Made by a program: the position numbers and the translations under genes
Notes under the pieces: model-generated
Seen by the model: the letters and a program-made list of their open reading frames with translations, nothing else
What the model was told of the DNA's origin: nothing
The model's database searches: none
Assembly (NCBI RefSeq): GCF_938039775.1
Contig: NZ_CALHTQ010000061.1
Coordinates: 1 to 6,025, forward strand
DNA: 6,025 nucleotides
Origin: an uncultured Mogibacterium sp.
GTDB taxonomy: Bacteria; Bacillota_A; Clostridia; Peptostreptococcales; Anaerovoracaceae
Direction: 5' to 3'
Shown: in pieces, positions 1 through 5,382 of the stretch
Layout: each line of letters starts with the position of its first letter
Numbering within the stretch: the stretch's first letter is position 1

Positions 1-221
1 CATTCTTCAATGGATACAGACCACAGTTCTACCTAAGAACAACAGACGTAACAGGAGACCTACAGCTCCCAGCAGGAACAGAGATGTGCATGCCTGGAGA
101 TAACGTAGTAATGGAGATTGAGCTAATTACACCAGTAGCTATCGAAGAGGGACTACGTTTCGCTATCAGAGAAGGTGGAAGAACAGTAGGATCCGGAGTA
201 GTTACAGAGATTGTAGAGTAA
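1..221 (+). CDS. tuf: Elongation factor Tu, C-terminal fragment (5' end outside window)
   Basis: The first complete codon is at position 3, and the frame runs 72 codons to a TAA at 219-221. The product delivers aminoacyl-tRNA to the ribosome as a GTP complex in the cytoplasm. What is visible is the end of domain 3, a beta barrel. It contains the family-typical stretches [35 protein letters not shown] and the terminal VVTEIVE, which is highly diagnostic for bacterial EF-Tu. The GTPase domain lies upstream of the window. Codon choice is strongly restricted: nearly all Gly are GGA, all Thr are ACA, and most Arg are AGA and Leu CTA. This fits very high expression and differs from the genes that follow. 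The gene is last in its transcript, because a strong terminator follows 40 bases later and the next gene is unrelated. Confidence 0.97.
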   Translation, partial: FFNGYRPQFYLRTTDVTGDLQLPAGTEMCMPGDNVVMEIELITPVAIEEGLRFAIREGGRTVGSGVVTEIVE

Positions 222-261
222 TCGATACAATACGAGGTACTACCACCAGAATATTAAGAAG

Positions 262-291
262 CAGGGGCACATGTGCCCCTGTTTTTGTTTT
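262..291 (+). terminator. Intrinsic terminator after tuf
   Basis: A perfect 20-base palindrome at 262-281 (arms CAGGGGCA and TGCCCCTG around CATG) is followed by TTTTTGTTTT. In RNA it gives an 8-bp GC-rich stem with a four-base loop and a U tract, a textbook Rho-independent terminator. It begins 41 bases after the tuf stop, so it closes the tuf transcript and separates it from the EEP gene unit. Confidence 0.95.
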
Positions 292-304
292 ACACACAAA
301 TAAA

Positions 305-333
305 TTGATGCTGAGAAAGCCTATGTATATACT
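305..333 (+). promoter_or_regulatory. Predicted sigma-A promoter for the EEP/oxidoreductase pair
   Basis: TTGATG at 305-310 and TATACT at 328-333 are separated by 17 bases, each close to the sigma-A consensus. Transcription would start near 340, leaving an untranslated leader of about 105 bases before the ATG at 446. The position just after the tuf terminator is where a new promoter is expected. A second candidate lies downstream: TTCAAA (344-349), 16 bases, then TATTCT (366-371) with an extended -10 TG at 363-364. Sequence alone does not show which is used. Confidence 0.6.
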
Positions 334-445
334 CGGTTTTATGTTCAAAACTAAGAGATATGTGGTATTCTATTATTGTAAAAACAAATAATGATGCATT
401 TAATTCTAAAAATATCTAATACAAAATCAAGAAGGGAACTGATAT

Positions 446-1558
446 ATGCAAAGGGATTCAACCCATTATTTACCCAATAAATCATCGTTAAATTTAATTA
501 AAAGAATATTCAAGGTAATAGTCATACTCATACTTATATGTTTACTTAGTTTTGCAGGATTAATTGGTTATTTAACTGCGACTGAATATAAACCTGCTTC
601 AGTGGAGAGTTTGAATTTATATGGTAAAGCGAATAAGGAAATTAAGCAGGGTGAGACACTTAAGCTTATGACCTGGAACATTGGATATGGTGCACTCGGT
701 GATAATGCAGATTTTTTCATGGACGGAGGAGACTCTGTTATTACATCAAGTGAGAAACGTGTTAAGATGAATTTGAAGACTATTTCAGAGGAAATCGACA
801 GTGAGTCGCCTGATATCGCTATGTTACAGGAGGTAGATAAGGGATCAAGGCGTTCATATTATATCAATGAGGTCACGCAAATCGGAAATAGAGCAGAAGG
901 CAATGAGTATTCTTATGCAAGAAATTTTAAGACTGCTTTTGTGCCATATCCGATGCCGCCTCTTGGAAAGGTGGATAGCGGACTGATTACAATGTCAAAT
1001 ATTAAGGCCACTTCGGCCAAGAGAATGAGCCTGCCTGTATCCTTTAAGTGGCCAGAGCGGACTGCAAACCTTAAGAGGTGTCTTCTAGTGACACGAACAA
1101 AGGTCGGTGGTACGGATAAGGAACTGGTTTACATTAATCTGCATTTAGAGGCGTATGATTCTGGGGCAGGTAAAGTTGCGCAGACCAAAGCGTTAAATAA
1201 ATTGCTAAAGAAGGAAATTGATAAAGGGAATTATGTCATCGCTGCTGGGGATTTTAACCAGACATTTAATAACGTCAATACCGATGCATATCCTGTGCAC
1301 AAGAATATGTGGAAGGCTGGTACGATTGATATAAGTGATTACGACTCATCGCTTAACTTCGTGATGGATAGCACTAATCCTACATGTAGGTCTCTCGACA
1401 AACCGCTTAAAGGATCGAATAAATCAAAGTTCCAGTATTATGTGATTGACGGAATTATTTATTCATCTAACATAGAGATGAATTATTGCAAGACGTTAGA
1501 GCTTGGCTTCAAAAACAGTGATCACAATCCTGTCGTTGCCGAGATAAAGTTAAAATAA
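446..1558 (+). CDS. Membrane-anchored endonuclease/exonuclease/phosphatase (EEP) family hydrolase
   Basis: The product is a 370-residue metal-dependent phosphodiesterase or phosphatase of the EEP (DNase I-like) fold; its substrate is unknown. Residues 1-20 are Lys/Arg-containing, and about 21-45 form one hydrophobic segment without a clear cleavage site. The likely topology is N-in with the catalytic domain outside the membrane. The EEP motifs occur in order: LMTWNIGYG with Asn78, MLQEVD with Glu129, INLHLEA with His233, AAGDFNQTF with Asp269 and Asn271, VIDGI with Asp335, and the closing NSDHNPV with Asp359-His360. The metal-binding and catalytic set therefore looks complete. The ATG is preceded by GAAGGGA at 431-437, eight bases away. 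The ribosome site of the oxidoreductase gene begins at the stop codon, so the two are probably cotranscribed. Family members act on nucleic acids, phosphoinositides, sphingomyelin or small phosphates, and I cannot choose among these. No nuclease-specific extra domain or cell-wall anchor is visible. Confidence 0.9.
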   Translation: MQRDSTHYLPNKSSLNLIKRIFKVIVILILICLLSFAGLIGYLTATEYKPASVESLNLYGKANKEIKQGETLKLMTWNIGYGALGDNADFFMDGGDSVITSSEKRVKMNLKTISEEIDSESPDIAMLQEVDKGSRRSYYINEVTQIGNRAEGNEYSYARNFKTAFVPYPMPPLGKVDSGLITMSNIKATSAKRMSLPVSFKWPERTANLKRCLLVTRTKVGGTDKELVYINLHLEAYDSGAGKVAQTKALNKLLKKEIDKGNYVIAAGDFNQTFNNVNTDAYPVHKNMWKAGTIDISDYDSSLNFVMDSTNPTCRSLDKPLKGSNKSKFQYYVIDGIIYSSNIEMNYCKTLELGFKNSDHNPVVAEIKLK

Positions 1559-1564
1559 AGGAGG
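1558..1564 (+). promoter_or_regulatory. Strong ribosome binding site overlapping the upstream stop codon
   Basis: AAGGAGG starts on the last base of the TAA of the EEP gene and sits five bases before the ATG at 1570. It fixes the start of the oxidoreductase gene. It also implies one mRNA, with ribosomes finishing the first gene directly on the loading site of the second. Confidence 0.85.
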
Positions 1565-1569
1565 CTTCA

Positions 1570-2556
1570 ATGTTACTACTTAATGAACAAGACATCAGAA
1601 CAGTATTCGATATGAATGATGCGATAGATTCAAATATCGAGGCGTATAAGATTTTTTCAAGTGGAAATGCAGTAGTTCCTCTAAGGCAGGTTCTCACTGC
1701 CGATGAAGGTAGGGGCAACTTTGCATTTATGCCAGCATATAGCTCAAAACTCGGAGCTGCGGGTATTAAGATAGTAAATATTTTTCCAGGAAACCGTGAA
1801 CGTGGTGAAGCAACGACTATAGGTCAAGTGCTTCTAATGGATGATAAAAACGGTGATGTAATTTCGCTTATGGACGGAAGCTTTATCACTAAATTCCGTA
1901 CGGGAGCAGCATCGGGTGCGGCATTTAGGTTATTTGCTAGAAAAGATGCTAAGGTGGGCTGTCTAATCGGAACAGGTGGTCAGGCTGACTGCCAACTCGA
2001 AGCGATGATTGCGGCTTGTGAACTTGATGAGGTAAGGATTGTTGCTAGAGATTTTGCTAAGACTAAGAAGTTCGTAGCTGAGATGTCCGAGCGGTTTAAG
2101 GACTGTAGAACTAAATTAGTTGCGTATAACGATGCTGATGAAGCTGTAGATGGCGCTGATGTAATCGTAGTTGTAACAGTTTCTACTGAACCGGTCTTCG
2201 ATGCCAAGAGGGTCAAGAAGGGGGCAGTAGTGAGCGGTGTAGGCTCTTACACAGCGGAGATGAATGAGATAGACCCAGAATTATTTAAGATGGCTGACAA
2301 GATTTACTTCGATTCCAAGGATGCGTGTATTGCTGAGTCTGCCGATATTCAGATTCCTCTCAAGGAAGGCATAGTTACAGACGACGATCTTACGGGAGAT
2401 ATCGGAGAATTTGCACTCGGAGAAGTTGTAGGTAGAGAGTCCGATGATGAGATAATTATATTTAAGAACGTAGGACTAGGAATTCTTGATCTTGTAATTG
2501 CTAAGCTAATATACGACAAGGCAAAAGATAGAGAAGTCGGCGTTCAGTGGGGCTAG
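1570..2556 (+). CDS. Ornithine cyclodeaminase/mu-crystallin family NAD(P)-dependent oxidoreductase
   Basis: The product is a cytoplasmic enzyme of 328 residues, the usual length for the ornithine cyclodeaminase (OCD)/mu-crystallin family. Family marks are visible in order: GIKIVNIFPGN with the substrate-binding Lys67, the FRTGAASG block with Arg110, the Rossmann nucleotide loop GTGGQA at 134-139, VIVVVTVSTEPVF near 198-210, and FKNVGLGILDL near 298-308. The segment at 223-235 reads GVGSYTAEMNEID. True ornithine cyclodeaminases have GGDCPGKTELD there, with the catalytic Asp228 (Pseudomonas putida numbering, from memory); here the aligned position is Ser226. Lys67 and Arg110 keep the same two-residue offset from K69 and R112. 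The pattern resembles mu-crystallin ketimine reductases and imine-reducing relatives. I infer reduction of a cyclic or linear imine, or an amino-acid dehydrogenase, rather than proline synthesis from ornithine. The gene lies 11 bases after the EEP gene and has no obvious terminator behind it. Confidence 0.9.
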   Translation: MLLLNEQDIRTVFDMNDAIDSNIEAYKIFSSGNAVVPLRQVLTADEGRGNFAFMPAYSSKLGAAGIKIVNIFPGNRERGEATTIGQVLLMDDKNGDVISLMDGSFITKFRTGAASGAAFRLFARKDAKVGCLIGTGGQADCQLEAMIAACELDEVRIVARDFAKTKKFVAEMSERFKDCRTKLVAYNDADEAVDGADVIVVVTVSTEPVFDAKRVKKGAVVSGVGSYTAEMNEIDPELFKMADKIYFDSKDACIAESADIQIPLKEGIVTDDDLTGDIGEFALGEVVGRESDDEIIIFKNVGLGILDLVIAKLIYDKAKDREVGVQWG

Positions 2557-2590
2557 TTCAGAGAGAAAGTATAAAATATTACAATAACCA

Positions 2591-2633
2591 GGCTATGGTA
2601 CACATTAAGTTTGTGAAAATGTACAAATTAGCC
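2591..2633. repeat. Imperfect inverted repeat just upstream of the -35 box
   Basis: GGCTA (2591-2595) and GTACA (2598-2602) are matched in inverted order by TGTAC (2620-2624) and TAGCC (2629-2633). The 3' arm ends one base before the GTTGACA of the promoter. It could be an operator or activator site, or a 3'-end hairpin of the oxidoreductase mRNA. No U tract follows, so an intrinsic terminator is unlikely. The arms are short and interrupted, so chance is possible. Confidence 0.3.
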
Positions 2634-2634
2634 G

Positions 2635-2663
2635 TTGACAATTTAAATGTGGTCAATTATAAT
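2635..2663 (+). promoter_or_regulatory. Perfect-consensus sigma-A promoter
   Basis: TTGACA (2635-2640), exactly 17 bases, then TATAAT (2658-2663): both hexamers and the spacing are the sigma-A/sigma-70 optimum. Transcription should begin near 2670. The start lies about 198 bases before the ecfA1 ATG and about 130 bases before a terminator hairpin, so the immediate product is a short structured RNA. Promoters this close to consensus often drive abundant RNAs or are restrained by a repressor. Confidence 0.85.
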
Positions 2664-2669
2664 TTTGTT

Positions 2670-2800
2670 GTCAATAAGTGAAAAGGGTTGAAATACAGAT
2701 TTTATAGTATCGGAAATAGGGGAATTTCTGATACATCTAAGAACGTTCGTTGTAGCCATTGCGAACAGAGCCGGAGGCCTAGCCTTCGGCTTATTTATTT
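2670..2800 (+). ncRNA. Predicted structured leader or small RNA ahead of ecfA1
   Basis: The predicted transcript of about 130 bases starts at the perfect promoter and ends in the terminator at 2769-2800. Three hairpins can be drawn by eye. The first is an 11-bp stem (2707-2717 with 2724-2734, one G-U pair) capped by the loop AGGGGA, extended below by AGAT/ATCT (2697-2700 with 2735-2738). The second is a short GTTCG/CGAAC hairpin (2745-2749 with 2762-2766). The third is the terminator stem. I do not recognise a riboswitch, T-box, 6S or SRP RNA signature. It may be a transcription-attenuating leader of the ecf operon or a stand-alone small RNA. The ends are inferred, not measured. Confidence 0.55.
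2769..2800 (+). terminator. Intrinsic terminator between promoter and ecfA1
   Basis: The arms AGCCGGAGG (2769-2777) and CCTTCGGCT (2783-2791) form a 9-bp stem with one G-U pair and a five-base loop CCTAG. The tract TTATTTATTT runs to 2800. The U tract is interrupted by two A residues, so termination may be incomplete, which would suit an attenuator. It lies about 100 bases after the predicted RNA start and 67 bases before ecfA1. Confidence 0.75.
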
Positions 2801-2821
2801 GCTGACAATTCATTCATTTCG

Positions 2822-2850
2822 TTGCCTTACTTTTGGTGCTAATATATAAT
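2822..2850 (+). promoter_or_regulatory. Second promoter-like sequence abutting the ecfA1 ribosome site
   Basis: TTGCCT (2822-2827), 17 bases, TATAAT (2845-2850). A start near 2857 would place the ribosome site TTGGAGG (2857-2863) at the very 5' end of the mRNA, with a leader of only about 11 bases. If real, it would let the ecf genes be transcribed independently of the upstream terminator. The surrounding sequence is AT-rich, so a chance -10 match cannot be excluded. Confidence 0.45.
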
Positions 2851-2867
2851 TAAAAATTGGAGGCATT

Positions 2868-3704
2868 ATGGCAAACTTTATTACGGTAAAAGACTTAGTT
2901 TATGAATATGTTAGTGAGCAAGGTGCAGATAATCATAGCCTTGCTATCGACCACGCTTCGATAGAAGTCACTCGCGGTGAATATGTTGCTATCGCTGGCT
3001 CAAATGGGTCAGGAAAATCAACACTTGCAAGATGTCTCAATGGCCTGCTATTACCGACAGAGGGAGCGATTCTCATCGACGGAATGGATACGAAGGACGA
3101 CGATTTAATTTGGGATATTAGGAAGAAAATCGGTATGGTCTTTCAGAACCCTGATAACCAGATAGTTTCCTCGATGGTTGAGGACGAAGTTGCTTTTGGT
3201 CCAGAGAATCTAGGTATCGAGAACCCAGAGCTAAGACAGAGAGTAGAAAACGCTCTTAAAGCCGTTGGCATGTACGAATACCGAAATCGTGAAGCTCATA
3301 AGCTCTCAGGTGGACAGAAGCAGCGTATAGCTATTGCCGGAGCAGTAGCTATGAGGCCGGATTGTATAGTATTTGATGAACCTACGGCAATGCTTGATCC
3401 TAAAGGGCGCAGTCAGGTTATGAATGTAATCAGGGAACTCAACAACCAGGGAATTACAATTGTACTCATAACACACTTTATGGAAGAAGTTGCTGAGGCA
3501 GACCGTGTGCTAGTCATGAAATCGGGAAAGCTTCTTGCTGATAGGTCGCCTGAGGATCTATTTGCAGATACTGATTTGATTAAGTCAGCTGGACTTGAGA
3601 TTCCAGCTGCAGTTTTACTAAGAAATGAGCTCATCGAGAATGGCGTTGACATATCTCGTGAGATTATAAATAAGGATGATTTGGTGGACGCAATATGTCA
3701 ATAA
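2868..3704 (+). CDS. ecfA1: ECF transporter ATPase subunit EcfA1
   Basis: This 278-residue ABC ATPase is one half of the asymmetric nucleotide-binding pair that powers energy-coupling factor uptake of vitamins and metals at the cytoplasmic membrane. All ABC motifs are intact: Walker A GSNGSGKST (44-52), Q-loop VFQNPDNQ with Gln93, signature LSGGQ (146-150), Walker B CIVFDE (166-171), D-loop near 174-177, and switch histidine His203 in LITH. QNPDNQIV, followed by DEVAFGPENLG, is typical of ECF ATPases, which sets it apart from general importers. The ATG follows TTGGAGG (2857-2863) at a four-base spacing. Its 3' end overlaps ecfA2 by ten bases, suggesting coupled translation and equal subunit amounts. 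It stands first in the unit behind the structured leader. I assign A1 rather than A2 by gene order and the QNPDNQ motif. Confidence 0.95.
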   Translation: MANFITVKDLVYEYVSEQGADNHSLAIDHASIEVTRGEYVAIAGSNGSGKSTLARCLNGLLLPTEGAILIDGMDTKDDDLIWDIRKKIGMVFQNPDNQIVSSMVEDEVAFGPENLGIENPELRQRVENALKAVGMYEYRNREAHKLSGGQKQRIAIAGAVAMRPDCIVFDEPTAMLDPKGRSQVMNVIRELNNQGITIVLITHFMEEVAEADRVLVMKSGKLLADRSPEDLFADTDLIKSAGLEIPAAVLLRNELIENGVDISREIINKDDLVDAICQ

Positions 3705-4555
3705 CTGCAAGACATCTAACACATATATATTCAAAAGGACTGCCTGGGGAGACAGTTGCGCTTGACGATGTTTCATTCGAGATTGAAGACGGAGAATGTA
3801 TTGGCGTAATTGGACACACTGGCTCGGGCAAGTCGACACTGCTTCAGCATATGAATGGACTACTGAAGCCTCATTCTGGCGAGATAATCGTATCTGACAT
3901 GAATATCGGAGATGGTTCAGTCAAGAAGGTAGATATAAGTAAGAATGTTGGACTCGTGTTTCAATATCCTGAGTACCAACTCTTTGAAGAGACTGTGGCA
4001 AAAGACGTGGCCTTTGGTCCGCGAAACCTCGGCGTACCAGAAGAAGAAATCCCGGCAGTTGTCAAGGAGTCTATTGAGCTACTCGGACTCGACTACGATG
4101 CTGTTGCTGATAAATCACCTTTTGAATTATCAGGAGGACAGAAGCGCAGAGTTGCTATCGCAGGCGTTATTGCGATGAAGCCAAAGGTGCTCATACTGGA
4201 TGAGCCAACAGCAGGTCTTGATCCAGCTTCGAAGCGTGATATGCTTGAGGTGATTAAGAGTCTGAGGCAGGATAAAAGCCTAATAATAGTTTTCGTGTCG
4301 CATAACATGAAGGATATTTCTGAACTATCCGACCGCATCATCGTTATGAACGGTGGAAAATTAGTTATCAGCGGAACACCAGAAGAGGTATTTGCAAGGG
4401 CTAGTGAACTTAAAAGCATGGGTCTCAGCGTACCACCGGTTACAGAGATTATCTACGATGCTTCGGAGAAACTGGGGGTAGAGTTTAAGCCAATTTTTGA
4501 TGAAAGAGAAGCTGCGAAGTACATTGCAGAACAGTTAAAGGAGAGGCGAAGATAG
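3695..4555 (+). CDS. ecfA2: ECF transporter ATPase subunit EcfA2
   Basis: This is the second ABC ATPase of the energizing module, 286 residues. Motifs: Walker A GHTGSGKST (40-48), Q-loop VFQYPEYQLF with Gln90, signature LSGGQKRR (145-152), Walker B VLILDE (165-170), D-loop GLD (174-176), and His203 in VSHNM. QYPEYQLFEETV is characteristic of EcfA2, which pairs with the QNPDNQ type of EcfA1. The ATG lies inside the last codons of ecfA1, with only a weak GGTGGA ahead of it (3683-3688), so initiation probably relies on ribosomes finishing ecfA1. The stop TAG is one base from the ecfT start. The protein acts as a heterodimer with EcfA1 beneath EcfT, and no ATPase residue appears degenerate. Confidence 0.95.
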   Translation: MSITARHLTHIYSKGLPGETVALDDVSFEIEDGECIGVIGHTGSGKSTLLQHMNGLLKPHSGEIIVSDMNIGDGSVKKVDISKNVGLVFQYPEYQLFEETVAKDVAFGPRNLGVPEEEIPAVVKESIELLGLDYDAVADKSPFELSGGQKRRVAIAGVIAMKPKVLILDEPTAGLDPASKRDMLEVIKSLRQDKSLIIVFVSHNMKDISELSDRIIVMNGGKLVISGTPEEVFARASELKSMGLSVPPVTEIIYDASEKLGVEFKPIFDEREAAKYIAEQLKERRR

Positions 4556-4556
4556 T

Positions 4557-5360
4557 ATGATTAAAGACATAACACTTGGTCAGTATTATCCGGTGGAATC
4601 GCCGATTCATAGACTTGAAGCACGCACGAAGGTGCTCGGAGTGTTTATGTATCTGGTGGGGCTTTTTCTGGTAAATAAACTGTGGGGGTTCCTAGTCGCT
4701 GCTGTCGCTGTTGGAATCGTGATAAAACTCTCACGTGTGCCGTTCTCGTACATGGTGCGCGGGCTGAAGGCCATCGTGCTAATCATAGTATTTACGATGT
4801 TGCTCAATATCTTTATGATGGATGGAACCATCCTGTGGCAATGGAAATTTCTCAAGATTACGTATGAAGGTTTGTATAGAGCCGGATTTATGGCTATAAG
4901 ACTCGTGCTTTTGATTATAGGCACGTCACTACTTACGTTCTGTACGAAACCGACTGAGCTCACAGACGGACTTGAAAAGCTACTCAAGCCTTTTTCTAAA
5001 CTGGGACTTCCTTCGCACGAGATAGCGCTTATGATGACTATTGCACTTAGGTTCATTCCGGTTCTGATGGATGAGGCTGATAAAATAATGAAAGCACAAC
5101 AGTCGCGAGGTGCGGATTTCGAATCTGGAAATATATTTCAGAGGGCAAAGAGCCTGATTCCGATAATCGTTCCGCTATTCGTTAGTTCGTTTAGAATTGC
5201 TGGAGATCTTGCGCTTGCTATGGAGGCGCGTTGCTATCGCGGTGGGGAAGGCAGAACGAAGCTCAACGAAAGCAGATTTGAGAAGAGAGATGTGATTGCA
5301 GCATTCCTGCTTATACTGTTTCTCGGGGCGCTTATTGCAAGCCGATTTGTAAAGTTCTAA
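4557..5360 (+). CDS. ecfT: ECF transporter transmembrane coupling subunit EcfT
   Basis: This 267-residue integral membrane protein transmits ATP hydrolysis from EcfA1/EcfA2 to exchangeable S components. Hydrophobic segments are seen at about 27-58 (probably two helices), 69-88, 108-128, 155-170, 198-215 and 245-263. The long cytoplasmic region carries the two X-R-G coupling motifs, QQSRGADFES (SRG at 183-185) and the ARCYRGGEGRT block (224-233). Their arginine-bearing short helices sit in grooves of the two ATPases. The N-terminal GQYYPVESPIHRLEARTKV is also a family hallmark. The start ATG is one base after the ecfA2 stop, with AAAGGAGAGG at 4537-4546 inside the end of ecfA2. No S-component gene is visible, which fits a group II shared module serving S components encoded elsewhere. 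Confidence 0.95.
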   Translation: MIKDITLGQYYPVESPIHRLEARTKVLGVFMYLVGLFLVNKLWGFLVAAVAVGIVIKLSRVPFSYMVRGLKAIVLIIVFTMLLNIFMMDGTILWQWKFLKITYEGLYRAGFMAIRLVLLIIGTSLLTFCTKPTELTDGLEKLLKPFSKLGLPSHEIALMMTIALRFIPVLMDEADKIMKAQQSRGADFESGNIFQRAKSLIPIIVPLFVSSFRIAGDLALAMEARCYRGGEGRTKLNESRFEKRDVIAAFLLILFLGALIASRFVKF

Positions 5361-5382
5361 TCTATATAAACTAGGAGAGTAT

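Larger units (their letters stand above)
2557..2867 (+). other. 311-base intergenic region with promoters and a structured RNA, no protein gene
   Basis: No reading frame here has a credible start and ribosome site. From left to right it holds an imperfect dyad (2591-2633), a perfect-consensus promoter (2635-2663), a predicted structured RNA ending in an intrinsic terminator (about 2670-2800), an AT-rich gap, a second promoter-like pair (2822-2850) and the ecfA1 ribosome site (2857-2863). No terminator with a U tract is visible for the upstream oxidoreductase gene. Confidence 0.8.

Noticed and set aside
370..396. AT-rich hairpin ATTATTGT/ACAAATAAT upstream of the EEP gene
   Set aside because: It has only weak A-T pairing with a bulge, no U tract and no link to the promoter elements. 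It is expected by chance in AT-rich sequence.
1010..1018. Short GGCC palindromic patch within the EEP gene
   Set aside because: It is four-base arms inside a clear coding frame with no further structure, and is not informative.
2678..2707. Possible leader peptide GTG frame of 9 codons in the ecfA1 leader
   Set aside because: No ribosome binding site precedes the GTG, which lies only about 8 bases from the predicted RNA start. The peptide has no run of one regulatory amino acid.
2670..2800. Known riboswitch such as cobalamin (GCCATTG resembles the B12-box GCCACTG) or TPP
   Set aside because: The B12-box-like piece mismatches, and the rest of the cobalamin core is absent in a transcript that is too short. 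No TPP CTGAGA or matching conserved pieces are seen.
4093..4419. 108-codon open frame on the - strand
   Set aside because: It is antisense to the Walker B and signature region of ecfA2, with low-complexity Ser/Leu-rich translation typical of a shadow frame.
4607..5056. 149-codon open frame on the - strand
   Set aside because: It lies wholly antisense to ecfT, whose protein matches its family end to end. It has no ribosome site or recognisable domain.
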